The notes below the pieces were generated by a model. The model saw only the letters and a list, made by a program, of their open reading frames with translations. It was not told where the DNA came from and ran no database searches. This document shows, piece after piece, positions 12,871 to 23,805 of a stretch of 64,000 nt of DNA (its first letter is position 1; the number at the start of each line of letters is the position of its first letter). Where the stretch lies: NCBI GenBank assembly GCA_020881915.1, contig JAJFPB010000013.1:806001-870000 (forward strand), in the 5' to 3' direction. The position numbers and the translations under genes were made by a program. The DNA is from Paramyrothecium sp. XJ0827. Its lineage: Eukaryota > Ascomycota > Sordariomycetes > Hypocreales > Stachybotryaceae.

Positions 12871-14674
12871 CGTCACCACGAAAGGCAAAGGATGTCCAAG
12901 GTCTAAGCTAGAAGTAAAGAAGAAGACCAGCAGCGGATAAGAAGGCAAGGCGCGAAGGCTCACGCTCCCTTCAGGTAAGACCAACTCTATGCTATGCCTC
13001 AATTCGTAGCCATAGGCAAGAGGGTAAGATATCCTTGAGAAAGGTCTTGAGCTCCAGTTTCTGCGCTCCGCGGGACTCGCAACCGCCGCGCCGCGGCCAA
13101 GCCTTGTTGGGTGGTGCTGTAAAGGGCTCAAAGCGGTTGAGCAGTTGAAACCCCACGTCGTGTTCTTGCCTGGTGTCACTAAGTTCCGTGAGAGACCAGT
13201 TTTGTGAATCGGAGCCCACCCCCGACAAGCGACCCCGGGCCACACTTGTCCACTCGAGCGAAGCCATCGCATAGAATCGCGGTCGGTTGCAAGGCTGGCT
13301 TAAGCTCATTTCTGTGAGCCTGCGCGCATGGCAGAGGGCTTGAGCTCGGGGAATTCGATCGTCATTTTCGAAGAGTTGACCTGAAGCTGGTGTACCACCA
13401 AACAATCCCAGAGAATATCGACCAAACCCCCCGATCCACCTGAGTTGATCATTCCCGCCGATTGTCGGCTTGATGCACGGAGTGTCATAAAATCTGTGCC
13501 CGTAAACGCCTGTTATGCGGTTACCAAAAACAGTTCGCCTCTTGCCGAATCTTGTGCACCGTCAATCTGTGCAACGAGACCGGTGTAGAGCTGCTATTGC
13601 TCGTATCCATGATGGTGCCATTCTACGCGACATTGGTCGCGTTTTTGTTGGAGTGTAGATAGACAAAGCCCATCAGGGGAGATCGATGTGAGGCGGGATG
13701 GTCAAGAAGAGGTGACGACGAGCCTTGTAAAGGGGGTGGGAACGGTAATGGCTGCTGCCGTTATTTTCCACTCGCGCTTCGTCAATTCTTCTTGGCGTAC
13801 CACAGAGCCTGCTCTCCGAGATGCGCTGTAGAAAGGGTTCGTGTTTGTTGATATGTGTGGACTCGCTCCCGTTTCGTTCAAGATGAGATTGTTGTCAGCA
13901 TCGTCATCGTCGCCGCTGCAGAACAAACTCAGGCCAGCGTTCTCGGGTTGCGCCACCATATTTGGTGGTCTAATACGCAAATATAGGCACAAGATGCGTC
14001 TTTGAAGTCGGCCGGTGGACGTCGCCAGCGAGCGACATGGGTTCGTAGTCAACAACGGCTCCTACGACGCTAATGAAGGCGCCGTAAGTGTTTCGGCAGC
14101 AGCTGTACGGTCGTTCGGCATTTCGTGCTGGTATGCGGGCCCGTTCTCGCTGTCATGACGGTGGTGCTCCAATTCCAAGAGGAGTGCGTGTGTAGATGGA
14201 ATCATGATCATGAAGAGTGGTGAATCAGAAGCGTTGCTAAGCACGGAAGGGAACAAATACAAGCTAGGTGTGCTGTGGCAGCAAAGTGACTCTGCCGTAT
14301 GGCCCTCTGAATATGCTTCACAGTTGTTAGGAGTCGACGACACGGTACGGTAATATAGAGTCTCTTTGGCCAATATTCGGGCGTCGGGTTGCCTCGTAAT
14401 CCGCTGCAAAGTTTCTTACACCAAGTGAACCTTCTTTCCACATTGTATTGCGAACATGGGAGCGTGGGCAGGATGCGTACTGTGGACATCATTTGCGACG
14501 TTTGATTTTCATTTGAAACTATGCTGTCCTAGGAAAGGTATCAGGTGGCAACCGTGTTTCAGCCCCAACTCGCTACTCGAATTCAAATGATGATGCGGTG
14601 CGGCACGAGACAATAGAAAGCAAGACGCGGAATGGCAGCCTCATTGCTAGGGCCAGAGAGGTCCGGTGGGGTAT
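12871..14674. other. Stretch without a recognised gene
   Basis: Minus-strand open frames of 115-142 codons (13405-12992, 14055-13702, 14409-14062) show no known motif. Part of 12871-13400 could be more of the amidase relic, but I found no convincing motif there. Confidence 0.4.
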
Positions 14675-14820
14675 TGCATTGCATTCCCTTCATCCTCCCC
14701 TGTTCCTTTTCTCTGCTCTCAAGACCACATCTCCCACCCATGGCAGCCATTTGCCAAAGGGTGCCGCACTTCCGTGAATGCAACCGCGGCATGAAGGCTG
14801 CATGCTCCCGTGCAACCATC
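14675..14820 (+). repeat. Dispersed repeat copy A
   Basis: About 145 bp that aligns by eye with 26731-26876 on the same strand. Shared blocks include a TGCATT(T/C)CCTTCATC start, a CTCTTCTCT-like pyrimidine tract, CCAAAGG.TGCC and GGCATGAAGG. The two copies are clearly diverged. No coding content is recognised. Confidence 0.55.
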
Positions 14821-15164
14821 ATGTAGCTCGGTAGCTCACCAGAAGCCACAGGCAAAAAGTATGGGGGGGAAGAAGAAAACGGGATCTTGTTGTTCCCATG
14901 TACGATCGAGTTTTCAGCAGACTATGGCTTGTGCCATTACTTGGAGTTAAACCATGCGGTCCTTCTCGTGGTAAATTCATCATTGCGCTGGTGCGATGTG
15001 GACAAGTGGGCGTGGTTGCGTGATGGAGGGCAGGCAGGGGTGGCGGGCGCAAGATACGTACCTATTGTCAAAGAAACCTTGACGCGTAACCAAATACGGC
15101 CGGGGGTGGGGGGAGGGGTGTTACGGTTAAGCACATCCCCTACGGTACCGATACTCTGTATACC

Positions 15165-15430
15165 TTACTGCATCCCGATCCCTGGTCCCTGCATCAGCCA
15201 GGGGGCATAGCAAATGATATCCCCTACATTTGTCTTTCCATCATCGGTTACTGCATCCCTGCCGGTGGCCTGGTCTGACAGATTCCCCCCCCCCCCTGTT
15301 GCATGCAAATAAGTTTGTTTTGACCGCACCTCAAACCGGTCAGTCGAATGACCCCCAGCTTGGCATCCGCATCAACCAACAATTTTCCTCTGCCGGACAC
15401 ACCGCTCCTGTTGGTTGTTCAATGTATTAC
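15165..15430 (+). repeat. Dispersed repeat, plus-oriented copy
   Basis: Matches the reverse complement of 28170-28430. Shared blocks in the same order are GATCCCTGG, ATAGCAAATGATATCCCCT (19 of 19), TGCATGCAAA, AAACCGGTCA and CCTGTTGGTTG. No transposase is associated, so this may be a MITE, a solo LTR or another non-autonomous element. Confidence 0.65.
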
Positions 15431-15689
15431 CGGCCTTTCCAACCCCTGCACGTAGGAATTCCTTGTTCGGCTCCTTCGGCCACGAGCCAAGATTGGAACT
15501 ACTTCCCGACCTTCCTGTAGCTGCGATGTGGCAGTAGCTTTCTTGGTAGGGGGTTCAGAGGAGCTGCGTTGCCAGGGCCAGGACACATGTACGTGCCCAA
15601 ATGGGGATAGGTGTGCCATCAAGTGCACAGAGCCAACTTTACCACTCGATTGCCAGCACCCCTCGTGCATGCATATCGCGATAAGGTCT

Positions 15690-15800
15690 TCGTCACACCG
15701 GTCAGTTGATTGACCACAGATTGAGCTCCCACGTAACCCGACAAGCTTTCATCATTGCACAGATTGCTCCAGTTGGTCGGAACTTCTGGGACCCTAGCGT
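15690..15800 (+). repeat. Partial further copy of the 15.2 kb repeat
   Basis: Contains ACCGGTCAGTTGATTGACC, close to the segment near 15340, and then CAGTTGGTCGGAACTTCTG, close to the reverse complement of about 28195-28215. It appears to be a second, truncated member of the same dispersed family. Confidence 0.45.
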
Positions 15801-16657
15801 CCTCGCCTCGGTTCGGCGGCTTCAGTCACGTCAAAGATAGAGAGTACCCCACCTTGCACACCCTTCTTCCCACAGTCGTAAAGACAGGTGGATCTCCTGA
15901 TTTGGGTACAAGGTCGGCCGCGCCACAAATATTCGACGTTGAGGGGAGTCTCGATCTAGTGGGTACAGGGCTCTCTTGGCCGCCAACTCTGACCTATCGA
16001 AATGCGACCTGTGTGTCCGATGATCGCGCTGATTGGCAAGGCGCTATGTGGTCGCCGTCGAGTGAATCATACCATTACAGGGTATCCCGTCATCGGTATC
16101 CCGTCATCTCAATTGTCTCTTTTTGTACACGAGAAAAGGAGAAAGTTAAGTGAAGGACACCAAAGGCGGAGGTGGAGAAGCCTTCTTGCCGTAGTGGTTC
16201 GCATTTAATCGGTCACGCCTACTGTTCTTCGCCCCCAACGGTCTCCAAAGCTCTCTGCATGTATGCTTTAATCAAAAAGCCCCCTTTTGGACTAGCCTGT
16301 GATAACCGGTCAGCATCAGGCTTTTGCCGGACTGTATTCAAAGCAAGATATGCAGAAATGAGAGCGATACATGCCCTGATACGCAGCTTGCCAGATGTTC
16401 CCTTATTGCGGAAAGTGGCCGAAAGTCAGGTTGATGCGAAGTGGTAATGTGTCAGGGTCAACTACATATGACCATACAAGGAGTGACGAATCCCTTATTT
16501 GTCTATGATGGACAGCCTATACTATAAGTGTCTGATTGAGCGTCTCCAGGAACCACTCGTCACTTTACATAGTCTCTCTGCCTCCTTACCTATCCATCCT
16601 GACATATTGCCTGGGAGTTTCCATTCTATTTCCTGACAATATCTGAGCCTGCAAGTC

Positions 16658-17533
16658 ATGAGTGCCCTAAAGGCGCCGCTGTCCTCTCCCGCTATTGAAC
16701 AGGCTACTCCTTCAGACATCATGCGCATAGGGATTATATGCTGTGCTGGCTTTTGGTACTCCCCGATTTTCAAATGGGAGAGACCGCACCACGAAGATTA
16801 CCCCGAGGATACTCTGCTTTCGTACCGGAAGACATTTGCAGATGCTATAAAAAATGAAAACTCAATTGTTTACGTTGCTCTAGACAGGTACAATGCAGCT
16901 GAGGAGAAGGAAACCGAAGCCAAGTTCCCACCAAATGATGGCTGGACTCCACCAGAGGAGGGCGCCTTGATTCCCGTGGCAGTTGCCTGGTTCAAAGCGC
17001 CACCTGGTTCTCCTCCAACGGACCATTGCAAGTTTGATAAAGGTGCGGCTTTATGCTACCCGTTTCGAAAAACTAAGGTCTATAACTATCAAGTAGAGAA
17101 ATGGCCGACCCTGCGGGAAAACAAATGTAGGGATCTTAACCGGGAACACTATGATTCCTGGGGCAAAGCAAGCGCGGCGGCAAAGCAAAAGTAAGAAGTG
17201 CAGTGCACGGAGCCCAGAAAAGTGTCGCTGATTTGAAATACCAGACACTTGCAAGACCACTATATCTTGGAGATGCTAGTAACTCACCCAGCTTACTGGG
17301 GACGTGGCCATGCTACCTCCCTCATTGCGTACGGTATAAATGACATGAGGGTAGGCGCAAAGCTGGGTGTAAATGCCGCGGGCATGGGACAAAGACTTTA
17401 CAACCGCCTTGGTTTTATGGAAATTGCTCGCGTCGAGGATGGTGATGGGGTCGCGAACAGGGTTGAGACTATAATTTTTGTCCTTGATCCTGCAAATAAG
17501 GCCGAGGCCCTCAAACAGATCAAGGTCTCGTAG
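16658..17533 (+). CDS. GNAT-family N-acetyltransferase, two exons, 273 aa
   Basis: Exons 16658-17190 and 17245-17533 flank a 54-nt intron with donor GTAAGA, a GCTGAT branch and a CCAG acceptor; the join gives KQKHLQDHYILEML. The product should transfer an acetyl group from acetyl-CoA to an amine. The substrate cannot be read from sequence. Visible GNAT features are a beta strand (residues 183-192) leading into motif A, HPAYWGRGHATSL (192-204, pyrophosphate-binding R/QxxGxG/A loop), and a motif B-like block with LYNRLGFMEIA near residues 234-246. The N-terminal part (about 1-170) is the longer, variable region usual in fungal GNATs and contains FKWERPHHEDYPED. No signal peptide or membrane segment, so probably cytosolic. 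The frame is intact and the intron normal, so it looks functional. No co-directional partner gene is adjacent. Confidence 0.88.
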
Positions 17534-18289
17534 ATCAGGGAGTGGCAAGTAAGGTTCAGGTACGTTATTTCGGCTGTGAATGGCATATTGTGCATAAAGC
17601 GTGCAGCCTACAGCAAATGCTCAACATCAGAAAGTCAAGGGCAATAAACACCAAGGAATTAATGCTTTAATGTTTTCAAAAGAACCATGGAGAAGGATTT
17701 GCCTTTAAACAAGAACAAGTGCGTCCATCACCCAATCACCCGGCTAGATACTGCCTGCAAACGATCATTCTGCCGGTGAATGAGCACCACATTCAATATG
17801 ATACGATGAACCCGAGCCGTATGGAAACCGTTTCTGGGCCTTGAGGTGAGTATAACCCAACCGCCGTGTAAACAAAACGGACTATGCAAGGGTAGGAGAG
17901 GATAAGGCGGACAGGCATCAATGTCCGACTTGCTCCCACCGCCGTCTCTCTTGTAGTCACACGCCGCTCATGCGTTGCGCTCTCGTTGGTAGTACGCAGT
18001 AGGCTCCGGCGACCGAGAGCCCAGCGCATTTGTAGAAGCAGACGGGCAGGGCGGCCGAGCTCGAGTGGCTATTCACGGGTTCCAACATCAGTTGGTTGGA
18101 AGTAACGTACTCGTGGTAGAGGCACTGGCCTGCGATCGGGCCCTACTCGCGCAGCACGCGCACGAAATGGAGCTCAACCATCGACGGTATATTTTCGGCG
18201 AGCCGCATCCTCGACGATGCTGACGGCTTCCTTGAAAACGTCACAAGACAAATGATTGCCTACCTGCACCAGATTGAGATCAAACCCCG
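17534..18289. other. Intergenic stretch
   Basis: Nothing recognisable beyond short open frames. It presumably holds the 3' untranslated end of the acetyltransferase gene. Confidence 0.5.
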
Positions 18290-18510
18290 GCTCGACCAAT
18301 GTAACTCTCGTCTAGAAACAGGCGACGGCCGTAAGTGACCAGCAAGCGGAACCTCAGCATGCCCTCCGAAGATAGGGAGCAACTAAGGGAAAGATGCTCC
18401 TGCTCACCCGCTGGGAAAACTAACTCCATGTCGTTTAAGAACAGAAGACGGCACCTCTCCACCAGTGGCTGAAATCGCTTCTTGTCCTCTTGAGATGAGC
18501 GGCTCGACTA
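18290..18510. repeat. Second locus of the 10.4 kb degenerate repeat
   Basis: CTCAGCATGCCCTCCGAAGA here resembles the segment near 10617, and TCCTCTTGAGATGAGCGGCT here resembles the segment near 10932. The order of blocks differs, so this is a rearranged or decayed partial copy of the 10370-11010 array, 7.5 kb away. Confidence 0.5.
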
Positions 18511-21500
18511 TGAAGCATTTCTATCAGGCTTCAGTTCAATTAGCAGGGTATATGTGCAGCGATCGGCCGTGTAGTCCCATTCTTGGGTGCTGTGGTCATG
18601 CTAGCCCGGGACACTTCCCTTCGGGGTTTGAAGTAAATTGTATCTCTCGATCTCTCGAATAATACTCAAGAACACGACAGCTAGATGCGGAGAAAGCCGG
18701 CGGCACCTAGTTTAAGACTTCGCTAGGGCAGATATTTGAGTCTAGTTGTAAGCTACACCTCCGGTCCATGCTCCGAGGAAAAGAATAATGCCCTAATTAC
18801 TCAAGGGGTGCATCGTCAAAGCACGCTATTGGTGACAAATTCATTTAGTGGAGCCCATATAGATCCGACGTCTGTACGGCCGATTAGATGGGCTTGGACC
18901 AGCCGGAGTACGTGCGGGAAGCCGCCACCGCCGGCCGAAAGCTGGCAAGTCGCGTGCCCGGGCCGACGGCCGATCCCTGTTTGAACCATGATCCTCAACC
19001 CCACCGCGCTACTTCAACGGGGCGCTGGCCATGACTCCGGCGCTCTTGACGTGTCTGAGATGGACACAGGAAATGTAGAGATATCTCCCCGGCGTAACTC
19101 ATCGCTTTGCAACCGTCTCCTTCTCCCATGGACGATTCCCGGGAGAAGAAAGTAACCACGCAAACAGGCAGTCTGCCAAAGACACATGAGCGAGTGATGG
19201 TGAGTTATCGTCATTGATACCCTTGACGCTATAGAGTCCCTCAATGCAGCCATCCGCCTTGGTCAGTCCTGTAAGCAGGTCCACAGAGGCGTCGGCTGGA
19301 AGACAAGGGTATTACCACAACATATAGGGACCCAGGCTTCTTACACCTCTTGCTGGCAGTCATCTCAAGGACTCAAGACACGAAACCTTGACTTGTCCTG
19401 GGAGCTAGAATTATTCATTATTCCTATCTTCCGCGGCCACCACGATGTTTCCCATCATCTACCATTAAAACTAAAAGCAGCCTGGTATCGAATTGCGCGT
19501 ATTGGTCATTGGCCGCTATCTGGGGGTAGGCATGGATCAAGCCAGACTTTTCAGAACAGCAGGTGGTCCGTAGCAGCTGCTGGCCGCCTCGCCATTCGTC
19601 GAGCCTGGAAATATGTCTAGGGCAGGACCTATCTTACCACGGCTACTTGGGTAGGTTGTGGTTGCTAATTTGCCCTCGCTGAACCAGCCTACGCGCTGGC
19701 GGTCCTGGACATTTTCAAAATACAGGTATTCTGGGGAAATGCGGGAGGCATTTTCGTACATTGTCTGTTACGCGCTTGATGGGCACGTCTGCGCGTGATC
19801 AGCCAGCCGTAAACGAAAGCTTGGCCGGATTGCTGCATTACTGCAACAAACTACGATCACCCCACCAAATCCCTGCAAGGCTGGAGGTCATCGCCAACAC
19901 CGAATCAGGCAGGTGGGGTTACCCTGCCATGGTACCGTCACAAAAACTCCAGCAGAAGCTCAAATACTAGATTGTCTAATTCTCGAAGAAAATTCCCTGC
20001 CTCGAGTGGCTGAGATATCCGGCTTCTGAGATTGAAGATAGACTGGTTGTGAATCGGTCATCTCCTTCATCCTACATGTATGCTGAATCGAGGGTGATCG
20101 TCACTGTCCGTGTTAGTCCTGTAGCATATGCCAGCCTATTTCAGATTCCGTAGGTTGCATTTTGCCGCTGATTCGTATGCGTCGTAGTTCCAACACTTTA
20201 TGGTCGTGGCCTTTTTGCTCCACCACGCCAGCACAATCAGCATGTGGGGTGAGAGATCGTGCTTCGAACGTATAGTAAGTCATCTGCTGCCATACTCCGT
20301 GTGCTTACACACCTTAGGAGAGTATATGTATTCCTTCACTGTGGTACTATTTTACATGTCGACCCGAACAGTTCACTGGGCTAGACACTTCCCCGGACTC
20401 TATTCGAGCAAAGCTCTTCGTTCCTTCTTCTCTATCCTCTCCACTGCTTCATCTCATCCCTCAATTTGGTGCCGGTTTTGCGTTGCTTGGTTTCTTGTCG
20501 CCTGGTTGCGCATTACTTGGTGTTGTCTCTGTAGCAGGAGAAGCGGAGAGGTTGCCAGTGGGGTTACTGCTCGTCTTCCATGACCGCTTAGGGTTCTTCA
20601 AGAGGAAGCCGAGGGTCCTGTTCGTACTTGCGACCTGGGTGTGCGCCGAGTTTTCTATAGAATCACACGTATACCTGGGCAAGTCGGCGCTTTCTCTTGA
20701 CAGTCCGTTGCAATTGGAAAATAATAGAGCGTGAATATGCGCTACCTTGAGAACGGCTGGGATCTGATGATCTTATAAGATGGCGCTCCTAGCCTCAGGG
20801 TCCGGAAGTGCAGTGCCCAGTATTACTACCGAAATGGAGCAGCAGATCGAGCGATGTCATTAGATGGCGCTCCTGGGGCTCAAGTTCCGGATGGTTTGCC
20901 AGTTCTAAGGTATACTGGCCACTTGCTGGGTGCAACTTACTGCGCTACCTTTGGCCACTGAATCGCAGTAGTTTGCTGCCGTCTTCATAAGCGACGAGAT
21001 TACATTGAACTGCCGTGCGGAGTTCGAGGCCGAAATGGATTCTTGACTGGCACGCCGTATGTATCCTTCTCGTGTGAAGGCCCTTTTTCCTCGGAAGTCC
21101 TGCGAGACTGTTGGCACTGTGATGTGGGCCAACTTGGATGCCCGGTAGGGTATTCCGAAGTATCTTAGCCAAGAAGGTACGAGGTCTGCGTGCAATGGAA
21201 GCAATAGGACTCTTCCTAGGAATCGGCTGGATTCAGCAACCGGAGAGGTCAATACTTCTCTGTTGTCTTCATTCCCGCAATGAAAGGGCGACGAGATACT
21301 TCATGTCCGAGACATTGCTATTGCTCGCCCTATTGGTTGACGCATTCCGCAGCTGCAAGGGTTTAACTACCACACAAAATTTCATGACCCTTTATGTGTC
21401 TTGCAGCAATGTCCAGGGAGGGCATCACAGATGCTTCCACTAAAACGGGCAAATCTCAGGGCAATTGACACATTCAAGGAGCAGCATATCCGTGATCCAC

Positions 21501-22587
21501 TTCATCTCGCCGTGTCTAGAACTACTTCTGCTACGGCGCGATGATATGGGGGTGAGCCCTATGCCTGTCTATGAGTTGATATGGCAGCGCATGCGTTGCG
21601 GAATGCAGACATGCCTTATTGGATCTCATCGTATTAATACTAGCTGCCCTGTCTTGCTCGTCATAAAGGAAAGCGATTTCTCCTTCAGCAGACCTAGCAC
21701 GACGGAGTCTGAATGAATGAATCGATTGGACGCGCGCACAACCTCGAAGTGAAGCAAAAGGACTTCAAGCCAAACAACAAATCATCATGCATACTTCCAC
21801 TACGTAATTCTCGTCTGCTAGTATCCGTTTCGCGCCGTCTTTCGGTTCGTCTCGCAAGAACATCTTTCTCCCCATCATGGTGCGCCAAGATGCAAAATAC
21901 CACTCGAGCAGGCCAGTCGCCGAAATTGTCCGTGAGTCTTGGATCAAGCACAAGACCGAGGTTGTGCCTCCTCTATACAGCTTCGCCAAGCTAGTCCATT
22001 ACTTCAGTATCGATCGAACCTACTCCCCGTGTATCCAGCGATCTTGTTTTGACGTGATCGACAAGGCAGTAGGTGCAGAGTTCTGACAGGTAACGAAGGT
22101 TACAGACATGCCTTCGTAGCGGCAAACGCAGCACCTCCAGAGCGCGTCCATCTTGGAGTTTAGCCTAAGCTGGTTGGGTTCGAGGCGATGCCGGGGTTGG
22201 CTGTGCTCAGTGTCCCCATTATCGAGGTTGTAGAAGGTCGCTGGCGGCACCATTGAAGGCGATGCCGCGGGCAGGTGCGAAGCGCTGGCGATTCTGGCAC
22301 GAGGCTTCAGTTCAACCAGGCCAGTTCCTCTCGCCTTCCCTAGGTCGCCTGACATGGTCTTGGCCACAGCTAATTGGGTCCAGCCGAGACCATGAACTGG
22401 TGGGGGTGGAAAATCGTACAACGCTTTACTACTTACAGGATGTGAAAAAACGCGTATCTCACACTGCCAAGGAGCAGCAACAAAGCCATTCAATCAGTAT
22501 CAGCGCTGCGGTCACATCCCTGATCTTGGTTGATCGCGACGCCTAGAGCCGAAAGGGTAGCAGTCTCGCCCCTCATTGCTGAGTTGA
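18511..22587. other. Long stretch with possible gene relics
   Basis: No gene can be modelled. Two minus-strand frames have protein-like composition without a family: 19284-19099 (contains SLADCLFAWLLSSPGNRPWE) and 19761-19537 (contains YFENVQDRQRVGWFSEGK). A block starting AGATGGCGCTCCT occurs twice, near 20778 and 20861. The remainder is overlapping short frames. Confidence 0.4.
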
Positions 22588-22839
22588 GAGCCCGTCACCG
22601 AGCCCAATCCGGTCGACAAGTTTGACGGAAAGAGCCTGTCAGCACGGGACTATCCCCTCATTATAGCCGATACCGATAAGTATGATCTCATCCTCCGACA
22701 GAAATTATGGACAAACATCAAAGGCACACGTAGCCTCATCAAGACGCACACCTTCCTCGGCACGACCCTTCCCATTGCTCTTGAATCTCACCCAAATTTC
22801 GGTCATCGCGTATATAGAAACACGGGCCAGACTTTATGA
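22588..22839 (+). pseudogene. Short coding-like remnant, family unknown
   Basis: An 83-codon open stretch without a start ATG reads as ordinary protein (KFDGKSLSARDYPLIIADT, then DKYDLILRQKLW). The phrase YDLIL is vaguely like the start of gypsy-type pol linkers, but that is a weak resemblance. It stops about five bases before the Helitron fragment begins, so it may be flanking sequence or material joined to that fragment. Confidence 0.3.
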
Positions 22840-22844
22840 GAATA

Positions 22845-23235
22845 GAGTTTCCACTTGATGGGGTGGTTACCGCGACGAGCCAGCAATGACGGCCGGAAGC
22901 CACCAAACCTATGGGGCCCTAATTCAGATCCTGCAGAGCGCCGTACGGAGCACCGGTCTAACAGGAGACTCTCCAGTGCTGCAAAGCCTGCTCCAGGACC
23001 TTTTTCACGAGAATCCAATAGAAGAACAACATTCTCTCGTCCACCGTCCCTAACACTTCTACCGATGTTCGAGCCTCTCTCATCAGGATGTTCAAGCTGC
23101 CGCAAAGGCCCAACGTATACTGCATCCCAAATGCTGGACGAGATGGAGGGTGGCTTTCAAGCGGAAGCAAGCACTGTGGCTGATCAGGTATTGGACGATG
23201 TCCTTGTCGGCCAGTGTGACACAGATTACCCTGTC
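22845..23235 (+). mobile_element. Isolated Helitron fragment (start of helicase region)
   Basis: Nearly identical to Helitron copy 3 at 58855-59080. Compared by eye, there are 2 mismatches over about 107 bases (23130-23236) and 4 over about 71 bases (22866-22936). Between these blocks the fragment keeps roughly 190 bp that copy 3 has lost, corresponding to the stretch upstream of the helicase domain in copies 1 and 2. Similarity ends near 23235. No frame runs through it, so it is non-coding now. Confidence 0.85.
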
Positions 23236-23477
23236 CACCCCCCGAAGCACAAAGACCTTCAAGTGCATTCTTATATGATTTTACCGGACCAGGTGCCATT
23301 GTATTATTGCTCCAAGTGGCGTTCTTCATCGTTGCTGACGCTGTAGGACATCGAGATTCAAATGAGGCACTCATTGCGAAAATAAAATGATAAGGATATG
23401 ATTCAGGGCGATTGCTAGACTGTCGCCTCATCGCAGGCGGCTAAGGGAACACAAGAAGATTACGACGCAAATCGACG

Positions 23478-23579
23478 TGGCCTCCCTAGTTCGGCAAGAA
23501 TAGCGAAAGATTGGCCTCCCTAGTTCGGCAAGAATAGCGAAAGATTGGCCTCCCTAGGTCGGCAAGAATAGCGAAAGGT
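23478..23579. repeat. Tandem repeat, 34 bp x 3
   Basis: Three head-to-tail units of 34 bp at 23478-23511, 23512-23545 and 23546-23579. Units 1 and 2 are identical; unit 3 differs at a few positions. Each unit starts TGGCCTCCCTAG. It lies about 230 bp downstream of the 3' end of the ABC transporter gene and 240 bp after the Helitron fragment. Confidence 0.95.
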
Positions 23580-23805
23580 TCCAAGAAGGCCTGCTGGCGA
23601 TCAAGTTGCCGTCAGATTCAGTCACAGAGACTGCTTCGTTTTGGCACCTGTGTGACATTGCTAGAATAATCGTGGGTTGATCCGCCGATGATTGTTTTCA
23701 TCTGCTTTTGAGAGGCCACTGGACACTGTTGCCGATCTACCCTCCCCCCTCCACCGTCATTCCCCAGCACATACCGTTACTGGGACCGCGCGTCAAGTCC
23801 TCACA

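Noticed and set aside
19099..19761. Two protein-like minus-strand frames as real genes
   Set aside because: Each is under 80 codons, without a start context, splice partner or known motif; mentioned only as possible relics.
23478..23579. CRISPR-like array
   Set aside because: Units are directly adjacent with no spacers and the sequence is eukaryotic, so it is a plain tandem repeat.
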